Of a DNA stretch of 64,000 nucleotides, positions 1-7,291 are shown one piece after another. The DNA lies in NCBI RefSeq assembly GCF_900091595.1, contig NZ_FMCW01000003.1, positions 241,618-305,617 on the forward strand, in the 5' to 3' direction. The number at the start of each line of letters is the position of its first letter. The first letter of the stretch is position 1. The notes beneath the pieces were generated by a model. It worked only from the letters and a program-made list of their open reading frames with translations, searched no databases and was not told the origin of the DNA. The DNA comes from Micromonospora haikouensis. GTDB taxonomy: Bacteria; Actinomycetota; Actinomycetes; Mycobacteriales; Micromonosporaceae. Both the position numbers and the translations under genes were made by a program.

Positions 1-1
1 G

Positions 2-1126
2 GAGTTCCGGGCGGCGGCCGAGCTGGCCCGCCGGCTCACCCGCGAGGTGGGCGTGGGCGAGCTGGTCACCGCCGCCACCCTGGCGTACGCGCGGGCGACG
101 GACGACTCGGCCGAGCGGGTTGCCGCCTGCGACGAGGCGCTGGAGACGGCCCCGGCGCAGGCCCGGTTGCCGGTGCGGGTGTTCCGGGCGCGGGCCCTGC
201 TGAGCGCGGACCGGGTGGCCGAGGCGGTGGAGGACTTCGCCGAGGCGGTGACCCTCTGCGTCGAGCAGGGCGCCGACGGGGACGCCTTCCTGCGCTGGGA
301 GCTGGCGAACGCGTACCGGGCGGCCGGGCGGCCGGCGGAGGCGGCCGAGGTGGCGGAGGAGGCGGTGCTCGGGCTGGACCGGCTCGGGGCGCAGGCCGAG
401 GCGGACCGCTGCCGGCACCTGCTGGCCGGGATCTACGTCGACCTCGGTGAGCTGGAGCCGGCGCTGGTCCTGCTGGACCAGCTCGCCCGCAACCTCGACG
501 GGCCGGACAACCTGCCCCACCGGGCGCAGGTGCTGGAGGAGGCCGGCGGGCTGCTCTACGACGCCGACCGGGACGCGCTGGCCGCGCAGCGGTTCGCCGA
601 GGCGGCCACCGCCTACCGGCTGGCCGGTGCGCCGGTCGACGAGCTGCGCGCCCGCCGCCGGGAGGCCGACGCCCTGAACTGGTCCGGGGACGTGCCGGCG
701 GCGGTGCGTGCCGTCGAGGTGGTGGACGGGCTCGCCGCCGCGCTGACCGGTCGGCCGGAGGTGCCGCCGGTGGTGACGTACGAGGCGGCGCTCGCGGCGG
801 AGGTCGGTGCCCGGGTGCTGGCCGCCGACGAACGGCCGGACGATGGCCTGGACCGGCTGGCCGGGGTGCCGGCCCGGCTGCGGTCGATCGAGGCGTTCGG
901 CGAGGCGGCCCGGGTGGAGCTGCTCGGCGGCGAGCTGCTGGTGCGCGCCGGCCGGCCGGGCGAGGCGGAGCCGCTGCTGCGGAACGTGCTCGGCGGCCTG
1001 CCCCCGGGCTCCCGGCCGGCGTCCCAGGCGGCGTGGCTGCTCGCCCGGGTGCTCGACGAGCTGGGCCGCCCGGACGAGGCGGCGGCGGTCCGGGCGGAGC
1101 ACGGCCTGGGCGACGACGACGACTGA
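2..1126 (+). CDS. Tetratricopeptide-repeat protein, 5' end missing
   Basis: The reading frame is open from the first base, so the start lies outside the window; a GTG at 47 is in frame but has coding sequence on its 5' side. The visible 374 residues are Ala/Leu/Glu-rich helices with the TPR-like spacing of small residues (for example WELANAYRAAGRPAEAAEVA, then LLAGIYVDLGELEPALVLLD). No catalytic motif is visible. It ends in an acidic tail of Gly-Asp residues. TPR arrays are protein-interaction scaffolds; the partner cannot be inferred here. The next gene (tetR) begins about 110 bases downstream on the same strand. Confidence 0.75.
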   Translation, partial: EFRAAAELARRLTREVGVGELVTAATLAYARATDDSAERVAACDEALETAPAQARLPVRVFRARALLSADRVAEAVEDFAEAVTLCVEQGADGDAFLRWELANAYRAAGRPAEAAEVAEEAVLGLDRLGAQAEADRCRHLLAGIYVDLGELEPALVLLDQLARNLDGPDNLPHRAQVLEEAGGLLYDADRDALAAQRFAEAATAYRLAGAPVDELRARRREADALNWSGDVPAAVRAVEVVDGLAAALTGRPEVPPVVTYEAALAAEVGARVLAADERPDDGLDRLAGVPARLRSIEAFGEAARVELLGGELLVRAGRPGEAEPLLRNVLGGLPPGSRPASQAAWLLARVLDELGRPDEAAAVRAEHGLGDDDD

Positions 1127-1233
1127 CGGGGCGACGGCGGCTGCCAGCGCGACGGCGGCTGACGGGGCGACGACGGCTGGCGGGGGCCGACCGGCGGGTA
1201 ACCTAGGCGTCCGGGCGGGTCTAGGCTTGCCGG

Positions 1234-1857
1234 GTGACGGTGGAACAGCGGGCACGGGGAGCGGCGGGCGGCGTGGCGGGCACTGGCAAGCGACGGTCCC
1301 GACGGGACGAGATCCTGGAGATCGCGGTCGGGCTCTTCGCCGCGCGGGGCTACCACGGCGTGTCGATGGACGACATCGGCGCGGCGGCGGGCGTCACCGG
1401 CCCTGCCCTCTACCACCACTTTGCCGGCAAGGAGGCGATGCTGGCCGCCGCGCTGATCCCGGTCAGCGAGGGTTTGCTCGACGGCGGGCGGGAACGGGTC
1501 ACCGGCCGTTCCGACGACCCGCGCGGGGTGCTGGAGTCGCTGATCGACTTCCACGTCGAGTTCGCGCTGGCCAACCCGGCCGTGATCGCCCTGCACCTGC
1601 ACGAGCTGGACCGGCTGCCGGACGAGCCGCGCCGCCGCATCCGCCGGCTTCAGCGGCTCTACGTGGAGCAGTGGGTGACGGTGCTGACCGCCCTGCACCC
1701 GGGCCTGCCCGACGGCGAGGCGCGGGTGCTGGCGCACGCCGCGTTCGGCCTGATGAACTCGACGCCGTTCCTCGGCGGCGAGGTGGACCGGCAGCGGCGG
1801 GCCGCGCTGCTGCGCGCCGCCACGCTGGCCGCCCTCCTGGCCGAGGCCGACGCCTAG
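1234..1857 (+). CDS. TetR/AcrR-family transcriptional regulator
   Basis: The protein has 207 residues, normal for the family. The N-terminal helix-turn-helix spans roughly residues 24-75, with the family signature ILEIAVGLFAARGYHGVSM followed by VTGPALYHHFAGKEAM. The C-terminal helical domain should bind a small ligand of unknown identity. The GTG start at 1234 was chosen because it precedes the basic N-terminal arm and the HTH at the usual distance. The stop overlaps the convergent stop of the small gene on the other strand by 3 bases. No obvious target operon is divergent from it, so the target is unknown; the acyl-CoA genes downstream are one possibility. Confidence 0.9.
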   Translation: MTVEQRARGAAGGVAGTGKRRSRRDEILEIAVGLFAARGYHGVSMDDIGAAAGVTGPALYHHFAGKEAMLAAALIPVSEGLLDGGRERVTGRSDDPRGVLESLIDFHVEFALANPAVIALHLHELDRLPDEPRRRIRRLQRLYVEQWVTVLTALHPGLPDGEARVLAHAAFGLMNSTPFLGGEVDRQRRAALLRAATLAALLAEADA

Positions 1858-2135
1858 CCCGCTCCGGGCGGTCGGTGGCGCTCGGTCCCGTGGGGGTGGG
1901 TCGGGGAGAGCCAGCCGAGGAAACGGGCGTGCATCGTGGCCTTGTCGGGCCGGCCGCCGAGCCGGTACATGTCGTCCATGGCATCCCGCATCGCGGCGGC
2001 CAGATAGAACGCGAGCGCGACGCTGTGGCCGTGGAACTCGGTGGGCAGGTCGAGCCGCGCGGGCGGGCAGGGCCACTGGGCGGCGCAGACCCGACAGAGC
2101 CAGGCGGGACGCATCGGTAGGTGCCGGCGGGGCAT
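1854..2135 (-). CDS. Small conserved protein with CxxC (hypothetical)
   Basis: A 93-residue protein starting at the ATG complementary to 2133-2135. It has an N-terminal WLCRVCAAQWPC cysteine patch that could bind zinc, then a helical segment (HSVALAFYLAAAMRDAMDDM) and a polar tail. It lies 41 bases downstream of the small gene at 2177-2455 on the same strand, so the two may be co-transcribed. Its Cys-patch start (WLCRVC) resembles a class of short uncharacterised actinobacterial proteins. A longer in-frame extension toward 2642 exists but reads as low-complexity Pro/Arg-rich sequence and was not used. Function unknown. Confidence 0.6.
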   Translation of the reverse strand: MPRRHLPMRPAWLCRVCAAQWPCPPARLDLPTEFHGHSVALAFYLAAAMRDAMDDMYRLGGRPDKATMHARFLGWLSPTHPHGTERHRPPGAG

Positions 2136-2176
2136 CACGGCACCAACGCGGGGCACCAGCGAACCCGGGCGGGGCA

Positions 2177-2455
2177 TCAGCGCACCCGGGCCGGGCTCGT
2201 GCCCGGGGCGGGCGCGGCCTGCCGCAGGGCGACGGCGAGCCGGTGCAGCCCCTCGCGCAGCACGAACAGTTCGCGCTTGGCGACGGCGTCGCCCCGGGCG
2301 TCCAGCTCGTACGCCTCGATCCACGTCCAGCCGTGGTAGGTGTGCCGGTCCCGCACCTCGCGGATGACCCGTACGGTGATCGGCTTGACGAATTGCGGGC
2401 TCGCGGCGCGGGTCAGGTGCAGCACGTCGCCCGGGTCGATCGGTTGGCCGGTCAC
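2177..2455 (-). CDS. Conserved small protein, paralogue of 19797-20087
   Basis: A 92-residue protein, GTG start at 2455. The core GDVLHLTRAASPQFVKPI, then VRVIREV and TYHGWTWIEAYELDARGDAV, matches the product of 19797-20087 almost residue for residue, which supports both as real genes and fixes the reading frame. No catalytic motif is visible; the alternating hydrophobic pattern suggests a small beta-rich fold. In both places the gene is divergent from an XRE/DUF5753 regulator followed by a DUF397 gene, so it probably belongs to that regulatory module. The function is not known. Confidence 0.75.
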   Translation of the reverse strand: MTGQPIDPGDVLHLTRAASPQFVKPITVRVIREVRDRHTYHGWTWIEAYELDARGDAVAKRELFVLREGLHRLAVALRQAAPAPGTSPARVR

Positions 2456-2642
2456 CGCCGCCTCCCGGTCCGGGCGGTTGCCGGCGCGGTGGGTCCTGCT
2501 CGGTTCGGCATCTGCTTCCCCTGTCCGTGGCCGTTGGAGAGGGGGCCGCCCGCGCTTGGTGCGCAGGACCGACCGGGCGGCCCCCTCGACGAACGCGGGC
2601 CGGGGCTCCGTTGCCCGCCAACCCACGCCGTCCCACAAACAA

Positions 2643-2661
2643 CCTGTCGCATAGTGACAGG
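2643..2661. promoter_or_regulatory. Inverted repeat, candidate operator
   Basis: CCTGTC and GACAGG arms separated by 7 bases lie between the divergent small gene (start 2455) and the XRE regulator (start 2723), about 62 bases ahead of the regulator. The surrounding bases to 2722 are less GC-rich than the coding flanks, as expected for a promoter. A regulator-binding site is an inference from position and symmetry only. Confidence 0.4.
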
Positions 2662-2722
2662 ACCCAAACACATCGTTACGTTAGGACTTCCGGACGTTCG
2701 GGACGCTAAGGCAGGAGAAGCT

Positions 2723-3490
2723 GTGAACCATGGCTTAATCGCGGCCATGACCCAAGCCGGCGAGACCGCAGAGAGCCTCGCAGCTCAGGTAGGTGTGGAC
2801 CCAAAGACCGCTCAGCGGTGGGTGAGCAAGGGGCGCATTCCGAGGCCGCAGCGTCGCTCTCAGCTCGCGGCCATCCTCGGCCGGGACGTAGAGGACCTTT
2901 GGCCGGATGTGCTGAAGCGTCGTGAGCCGGCGTGGTTCCGGCCGTGGGTGGAAATCGAGCGCGAGGCCGTTTCGCTGCGCGGATTTCAGCTCGCCTGGGT
3001 GCCGGGCCTTCTGCAGACCGAGGCATATGCGCGGGCGACGGTCGAAGGCGAGGGCCTGTCGCCATCCGAGGTCGACGAGTTGGCGGCGACGCGGCTCGCT
3101 CGGCAGGCGATTCTGCGACGGCACGGCGGCCCGCTGTACGTCGCCGTCATCGACGAGGGCGTCCTCCATCGCGCCCGCCCCGGTGCCCGCGAGCTGATGG
3201 CGGCGCAGGTGGAGCGCCTGGTGGAGTGCGCGCAGCTTCCCTCGGTGCAGATCCACATCGTGCCGGCTTCCGCCGGGATGTACCCGGGCTTCGGCGGCCC
3301 GTTCACTCTCGCCGAGTTGCCTGACGGGGCGCGGGTGGCCTATGTCGACAGTCAGGCGCAGGCGCAGATTCTGGAGCAGGGGGCGGACCTTGTTACCCTG
3401 GAGCGACGGTGGGAACGCATCCGGGGCGAAGCCCTGTCTCGGTCGCAGTCTCTGGACCTCTTGAGGGAAGCAGCGGCAGCATGGACGTGA
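2723..3490 (+). CDS. XRE-family regulator with DUF5753 (Scr1-like) domain
   Basis: The protein has 255 residues. GTG 2723 was chosen because GGAGAAG lies at 2713-2719. The N-terminal HTH (about residues 9-45) includes VDPKTAQRWVSKGRIPRPQ, followed by a sensor-like DUF5753 domain with the hallmark WVPGLLQTEAYAR and PSVQIHIVPASAGMYPGFGG. Proteins of this type pair with small DUF397 proteins in actinobacteria and act in developmental regulation; some pairs have been proposed to behave like toxin-antitoxin systems. The stop overlaps the following DUF397 gene by 10 bases, so the two are translationally coupled. Confidence 0.9.
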   Translation: MNHGLIAAMTQAGETAESLAAQVGVDPKTAQRWVSKGRIPRPQRRSQLAAILGRDVEDLWPDVLKRREPAWFRPWVEIEREAVSLRGFQLAWVPGLLQTEAYARATVEGEGLSPSEVDELAATRLARQAILRRHGGPLYVAVIDEGVLHRARPGARELMAAQVERLVECAQLPSVQIHIVPASAGMYPGFGGPFTLAELPDGARVAYVDSQAQAQILEQGADLVTLERRWERIRGEALSRSQSLDLLREAAAAWT

Positions 3491-3672
3491 GCGACGCGCG
3501 GTGGCGTAAGTCCACGAAGAGCGGCAACAACCAGGGCGACTGCGTCGAGGTCGCCGACAACCTGCCCGGCGTCGTTCTCGTCCGTGACACGAAGGACCGC
3601 GACGGCGGCACCCTCTCCTTCTCGCCGGCCTCGTGGCGCGGCTTCGTCGAGCTGGCGAAGCGCACCGCCTGA
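3481..3672 (+). CDS. DUF397 domain protein
   Basis: A 63-residue protein starting at the ATG at 3481, inside the end of the XRE gene. It shows the complete DUF397 pattern: WRKSTKSGNNQGDCVEVADN, then VLVRDTKDRDGGTLSFSPASW and FVELAK. DUF397 proteins are the partners of XRE/DUF5753 regulators in streptomycetes and relatives. The overlap with the regulator gene indicates equimolar coupled synthesis. Whether it is a toxin, an antitoxin or a co-regulator cannot be decided from sequence. Confidence 0.9.
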   Translation: MDVSDARWRKSTKSGNNQGDCVEVADNLPGVVLVRDTKDRDGGTLSFSPASWRGFVELAKRTA

Positions 3673-3684
3673 CCCGCTCGCCCC

Positions 3685-3714
3685 GCAGCACCCTCGTCGC
3701 GCAGCACCCTCGTC
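3685..3714. repeat. Two tandem 14-base copies, 16-base period
   Basis: GCAGCACCCTCGTC occurs at 3685-3698 and again at 3701-3714, directly after the DUF397 gene. It is noncoding and of unknown role, possibly replication slippage. Confidence 0.6.
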
Positions 3715-3732
3715 CCGCAGCCCTTCGACCCG

Positions 3733-3760
3733 CAGGCCCTCCGCATCCGCCGGGGGCCTG
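3733..3760 (+). terminator. Hairpin after the XRE/DUF397 operon
   Basis: CAGGCCC (3733-3739) pairs with GGGCCTG (3754-3760), with extra CCG/CGG pairing inside, followed by TTCTGTGT. It lies between the DUF397 stop and the next RBS and fits an intrinsic terminator with a weak T tract. Confidence 0.55.
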
Positions 3761-3886
3761 TTCTGTGTCCGCAGCAGCTCGACACGGGCCGCTGAATCCG
3801 CCCCGCCGCCACGCGCTTGACTCGTGGCCGGCCCGTCACCCATGGTTCCCTGGCATCGTCCCCACCCCTGGACGCTGGAGGAGAAC

Positions 3887-5224
3887 ATGATCGAATCGCT
3901 GCTGGTGGCCAACCGCGGCGAGATCGCCCGTCGGATCATCCGAACCGCGAACCGGCTCGGAATCCGCGCGATCGCTGTCCACTCGGAGGCCGACGCCGGC
4001 CTGCCGTTCGTGACCGAGGCCGACGAGGCCGTCTGTGTGGGGCCGGCGAACCCGGCCCAGAGCTACCGGAACGTCGAGGCCCTCCTCGCCGCCGCCAAGT
4101 CGACCGGCGCGCAGGCGATCCACCCCGGTTACGGCTTCCTGTCGGAGAACGCCGACTTCGCCCGTACCGTCGAGAGCAGTGGGCTGATCTGGGTCGGACC
4201 CGGTGCCGACGCGATCTCCGCGATGGGCGACAAGATCAACGCCCGGAACCTGATGGCGGCGGCCGGCGTGCCGGTCGCGCCCGGCACCACCGAACCGGCC
4301 GCCGACCTGGACGCGGCGGTCGCCGCCGCCGCGGAGATCGGCTACCCGGTGATGGTCAAGGCCGCGGCGGGCGGCGGCGGCATGGGCATGGGCGTGGCCG
4401 CCGACGAGGCGGCGCTGCGCACCGAGTACGACAAGGTGCGCGCGTTCGCCGAGCGGATGTTCGGCGACGGGTCTGTGCTGATCGAGCGGTACTTCCCCCG
4501 GGTGCGTCACGTCGAGGTGCAGATCCTCGGCCTGGCCGACGGCCGGGTGGTGGCGCTCGGCGAGCGGGAGTGCTCGGTGCAGCGGCGCAACCAGAAGCTC
4601 GTCGAGGAGTCCCCGTCCCCGGCGGTCTCGCCGGAGCTGCGCGCGCGCCTCCTGGCCGCCGCCGTGCGGGCCGGCGAGGCGGTCGGCTACCGCAACGCGG
4701 GCACGGTGGAGTGCCTCTTCGACCCCGCCACGCAGGAGTTCTTCTTCCTGGAGATGAACACCCGGCTCCAGGTCGAGCACCCCGTCACCGAGCTGGTCTA
4801 CGGCGTCGACTTGGTGGAGGAGCAGCTCCGGGTGGCCGCCGGCCTCGCGCCGACGTTCGACCCGGACGCGCTCGCCCCGCGCGGCCATGCCATCGAGCTG
4901 CGGATCAACGCCGAGGACCCGAAGCGCTTCCTGCCCGGCCCCGGCGTGATCACGACATGGCGCGAGCCGGCCGGCGAGGGCGTGCGGGTCGACTCCGGCT
5001 ACGTCGACGGCAACACGGTCACCCCGTTCTACGACAGCCTGCTGGCCAAGCTGATCGTCAACGGCCGCGACCGGGCGGAGGCGATCGAGCGGGCCCGCGC
5101 GGCGGTCGCCGCGTTCGAGGTGGCCGGCCCCAAGTGCAACCTGCCGTTCTTCGCCGAGCTGTTGGAGAACGAGGAGTTCCTCTCCGGCGACTACGACACG
5201 GGCATCGTCACCCGCATGCGCTGA
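3887..5224 (+). CDS. Biotin carboxylase subunit of an acyl-CoA carboxylase
   Basis: The protein has 445 residues; ATG 3887 follows GGAGGAG at 3877-3883. It contains the N-terminal biotin-carboxylase domain (LLVANRGEIARRI at residues 5-17), the ATP-grasp glycine loop KAAAGGGGMGM at about 158-168, and EMNTRLQVEHPVTE, the conserved catalytic region. It catalyses ATP- and bicarbonate-dependent carboxylation of biotin. Unlike most acyl-CoA carboxylase alpha chains, it stops after the biotin-carboxylase C-terminal domain and carries no biotinyl (BCCP, MKM) domain. The nearby HMG-CoA lyase, carboxyltransferase and acyl-CoA dehydrogenase suggest leucine or isovalerate catabolism (methylcrotonyl-CoA carboxylase), but the substrate is not settled by sequence. 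Confidence 0.9.
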   Translation: MIESLLVANRGEIARRIIRTANRLGIRAIAVHSEADAGLPFVTEADEAVCVGPANPAQSYRNVEALLAAAKSTGAQAIHPGYGFLSENADFARTVESSGLIWVGPGADAISAMGDKINARNLMAAAGVPVAPGTTEPAADLDAAVAAAAEIGYPVMVKAAAGGGGMGMGVAADEAALRTEYDKVRAFAERMFGDGSVLIERYFPRVRHVEVQILGLADGRVVALGERECSVQRRNQKLVEESPSPAVSPELRARLLAAAVRAGEAVGYRNAGTVECLFDPATQEFFFLEMNTRLQVEHPVTELVYGVDLVEEQLRVAAGLAPTFDPDALAPRGHAIELRINAEDPKRFLPGPGVITTWREPAGEGVRVDSGYVDGNTVTPFYDSLLAKLIVNGRDRAEAIERARAAVAAFEVAGPKCNLPFFAELLENEEFLSGDYDTGIVTRMR

Positions 5225-5266
5225 CCGCCGTTCCGCCTCGCCGTTCCACCCGCCGTTCCGCCTCGG

Positions 5267-5323
5267 TGATCAAGAGGTTTGCGTCAGGATCCGGCATGCC
5301 CGGTGACGCAAACCTCTTGGTCA
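5267..5323. repeat. Long near-perfect palindrome
   Basis: The 20-base arms 5267-5286 (ends in TTTGCGTCA) and 5304-5323 (begins TGACGCAAA) are complementary with one mismatch; the loop also contains CCGG/CCGG pairing. It lies 43 bases after the biotin carboxylase stop. It could terminate transcription, and the sequence type recalls dispersed intergenic palindromes of Micromonosporaceae (recalled, not searched). Confidence 0.75.
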
Positions 5324-5499
5324 ACTTCGCAGGCCGCCCAGGCGGCAGGGGGCGGGGCGGGTCGGCCTGGCGGTGGGGCTCGGGGGTCTGGTTGTCTGGA
5401 GGGACCATTGGTCGTCCGGCGTCGTCCCGTCGGCCGCCCTCACGAGGGGCGGCGGCGCGTGCGGTACCCCCGGCGGCCCGACGTCACAGCGAGGTGACC

Positions 5500-6420
5500 A
5501 TGAGCCAGATGCCAGCGGCGGTCTCGATCCGGGAGGTCGGGCCGCGCGACGGACTCCAGAACGAGGAGCCCATTCCGACCGAGGCCAAGGTGCGGTTGAT
5601 CGACGCGCTCTCCGGCACCGGCGTGCGCCGCATCGAGGCGGTGTCGTTCGTGCACCCCAAGGCGATCCCGCAGATGGCCGACGCGGACGAGGTGTGGCGG
5701 CGGGCAGCGAAGGTCGACGGGGTGCGCTACTCGGCGCTGGTGCCGAACACCCGGGGCGCGCAGCGGGCCCTGGCGGCCGGGTTCACCGAGATCGAGGTGG
5801 TGGTCTCGGCCAGCGACACGCACAACCGGCGCAACGTCAACCGGTCCACCGCCGAGTCGCTCGACGACATCGCCGAGCTGATCGACCTGCTGCACGGTGC
5901 CGGGGCAACCGCCGAGGTGATCGTGGCGACCAGCTTCGGCTGCCCGTACGAGGGGGACGTCGACCCGGCGCGGGTCGCCGGCATCGTCGACCGGGTGGTC
6001 CGCGACGGCGCGGACCGGGTCGCGTTCGGTGACACCACGGGCATGGGCACGCCGCGCCGGGTCCGCGAGCTGATCAGCGCGGTACGCGACCGCAACGCGC
6101 ACGTTCCCGTGCTGCTGCACTTCCACAACACCCGGGGCACGGCGCTGGCCAACCTGCTGACGGCTCTGGAGCTGGGGGTGACCGAGTTCGACGCCAGCGT
6201 CGGCGGCCTCGGCGGCTGCCCGTACGCGCCGGGGGCCAGCGGCAACCTGGCCACCGAGGAGGCGGTGCACATGCTGCACGACATGGGCATCGACACCGGC
6301 ATCGACCTGGCGGCCCTCGTCGAGGTGGCGGAGCTGGCCGAGGAGCTGCTCGGCAAGAAGCTCCCCTCCGGCGTCCTGCGGGCGGGCCCGCGCACCCGGC
6401 TGACCCCCCTGCCGGCCTGA
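5500..6420 (+). CDS. Hydroxymethylglutaryl-CoA lyase
   Basis: The protein has 306 residues; ATG 5500 is preceded by GAGGTGA. It is a TIM-barrel lyase that cleaves HMG-CoA to acetoacetate and acetyl-CoA, the last step of leucine degradation. Visible motifs are REVGPRDGLQNE near the N terminus (R16-D17 are metal/substrate residues), LHFHNTRG (metal-binding histidines) and the family signature SVGGLGGCPYAPGASGN with the catalytic cysteine. It sits between the biotin carboxylase and the carboxyltransferase, supporting a branched-chain amino acid degradation role. A perfect 12-bp hairpin follows the stop. Confidence 0.93.
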   Translation: MSQMPAAVSIREVGPRDGLQNEEPIPTEAKVRLIDALSGTGVRRIEAVSFVHPKAIPQMADADEVWRRAAKVDGVRYSALVPNTRGAQRALAAGFTEIEVVVSASDTHNRRNVNRSTAESLDDIAELIDLLHGAGATAEVIVATSFGCPYEGDVDPARVAGIVDRVVRDGADRVAFGDTTGMGTPRRVRELISAVRDRNAHVPVLLHFHNTRGTALANLLTALELGVTEFDASVGGLGGCPYAPGASGNLATEEAVHMLHDMGIDTGIDLAALVEVAELAEELLGKKLPSGVLRAGPRTRLTPLPA

Positions 6421-6455
6421 CCGACCGGGAGGCGGCAGGGCCGGCTGGACGCGGC

Positions 6456-6484
6456 GGAGGGGCCGGCGCGCTGCCGGCCCCTCC
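6456..6484. terminator. Perfect 12-bp hairpin between convergent genes
   Basis: GGAGGGGCCGGC (6456-6467) and its exact complement (6473-6484) flank a 5-base loop. It lies between the ends of the HMG-CoA lyase gene and the convergent snapalysin gene and could serve both. There is no long T tract, as is usual in high-GC actinobacteria. Confidence 0.75.
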
Positions 6485-6499
6485 GGTGTTCCCGCTCGG

Positions 6500-7072
6500 T
6501 CAGCTCACCGGGGCGAGTGCGGCGGGCCAGCTGTCCTGGAAGACGGTCGACCCGCTGTCGGCGCCCCGCTCGGTGGCGCTGCGGGTGCCGGCGAACAGGC
6601 TGGTCACCCGGTTCGCCTCGGCGGTGCTCGGGTACGGGTTGGTGCAGCTCGTGCCGGCGCTGCCGCCGGACATCAGGATCGCGCAGTTGCCGTTGTAGTT
6701 GTCGGGCAGACCGAGGATGTGCCCGATCTCGTGGGTCATGATCCGCAGCGGGCTGTACTGGGCGGCCTGCTGGGTGTCGATGTAGACCCGCCCGTTGCCG
6801 AGGCTGGTCCGCACGGCGTACGAGCCGCCGCCGGTGATCTGGTAGATCCGGAGGTTGGTGCCGCAGTTCGCGGTCAGCGTCAGGTTCGACGTGGCGTTGT
6901 TCCAGATCGTGGCGGCCTGGTTGGCGATGCTGGCGTAGCTCGGGGCCTGGCTGGTGTTGTAGCAGATGGTCATGGCAGCGGACGCGGGCGACGGGTTGGC
7001 GAGGGTGACGCCGAGGGTCGCACCGGCCGTCGCGACCGTCGCGACCAGGGTCCGGCTGATTCGTGAGGCCAT
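6500..7072 (-). CDS. Secreted snapalysin-family zinc protease (M7)
   Basis: A 190-residue protein starting at the ATG complementary to 7070-7072. Residues 1-33 form a signal peptide (RISRTLVATVATAGATLGV, cleavage near ASA-A), so it is exported. The zinc motif HEIGHILGLPD at residues 114-124 supplies two His ligands, the catalytic Glu and the third ligand Asp that is typical of snapalysins. Four cysteines in the mature part could form disulfides. It interrupts the acyl-CoA gene group on the opposite strand, and its promoter must lie in the comparatively AT-rich 7090-7150 stretch. It degrades extracellular protein; family length is normal. Confidence 0.92.
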   Translation of the reverse strand: MASRISRTLVATVATAGATLGVTLANPSPASAAMTICYNTSQAPSYASIANQAATIWNNATSNLTLTANCGTNLRIYQITGGGSYAVRTSLGNGRVYIDTQQAAQYSPLRIMTHEIGHILGLPDNYNGNCAILMSGGSAGTSCTNPYPSTAEANRVTSLFAGTRSATERGADSGSTVFQDSWPAALAPVS

Positions 7073-7220
7073 CGCTGACTCCTATTCGGGAGGGGGTGTC
7101 GGGAGCCTAACGAGAATCATCTACGCATTTCAATATTTGGATCACGATCGGTCGGTCGACGGCGTGTCGGGGCGTCCGGTTCCGCCCCGGGGTCGCCGAT
7201 CGGGCGGCGGGTGGGATACC

Positions 7221-7235
7221 CTAACGATCGTTCAG
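7221..7235. promoter_or_regulatory. Palindromic candidate operator of TetR type
   Basis: CTAACGATCGTTCAG has the perfect 10-bp core AACGATCGTT and lies 57 bases ahead of the carboxyltransferase start. Core palindromes of this kind are typical TetR-family sites in actinobacterial acyl-CoA operons. The binding protein is not known; the TetR gene at 1234 is a candidate only by proximity. Confidence 0.45.
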
Positions 7236-7291
7236 GGTGGTCGGCGTGCCCGTGCGGCGGGCCGGCACGGTGGCGGCAATGGGGAGTCGGC

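Noticed and set aside
613..2076. Minus-strand frame of 487 codons over the TPR and tetR genes
   Set aside because: Arg/Pro/Ser-rich shadow in high-GC DNA; the plus-strand frames show TPR and TetR patterns.
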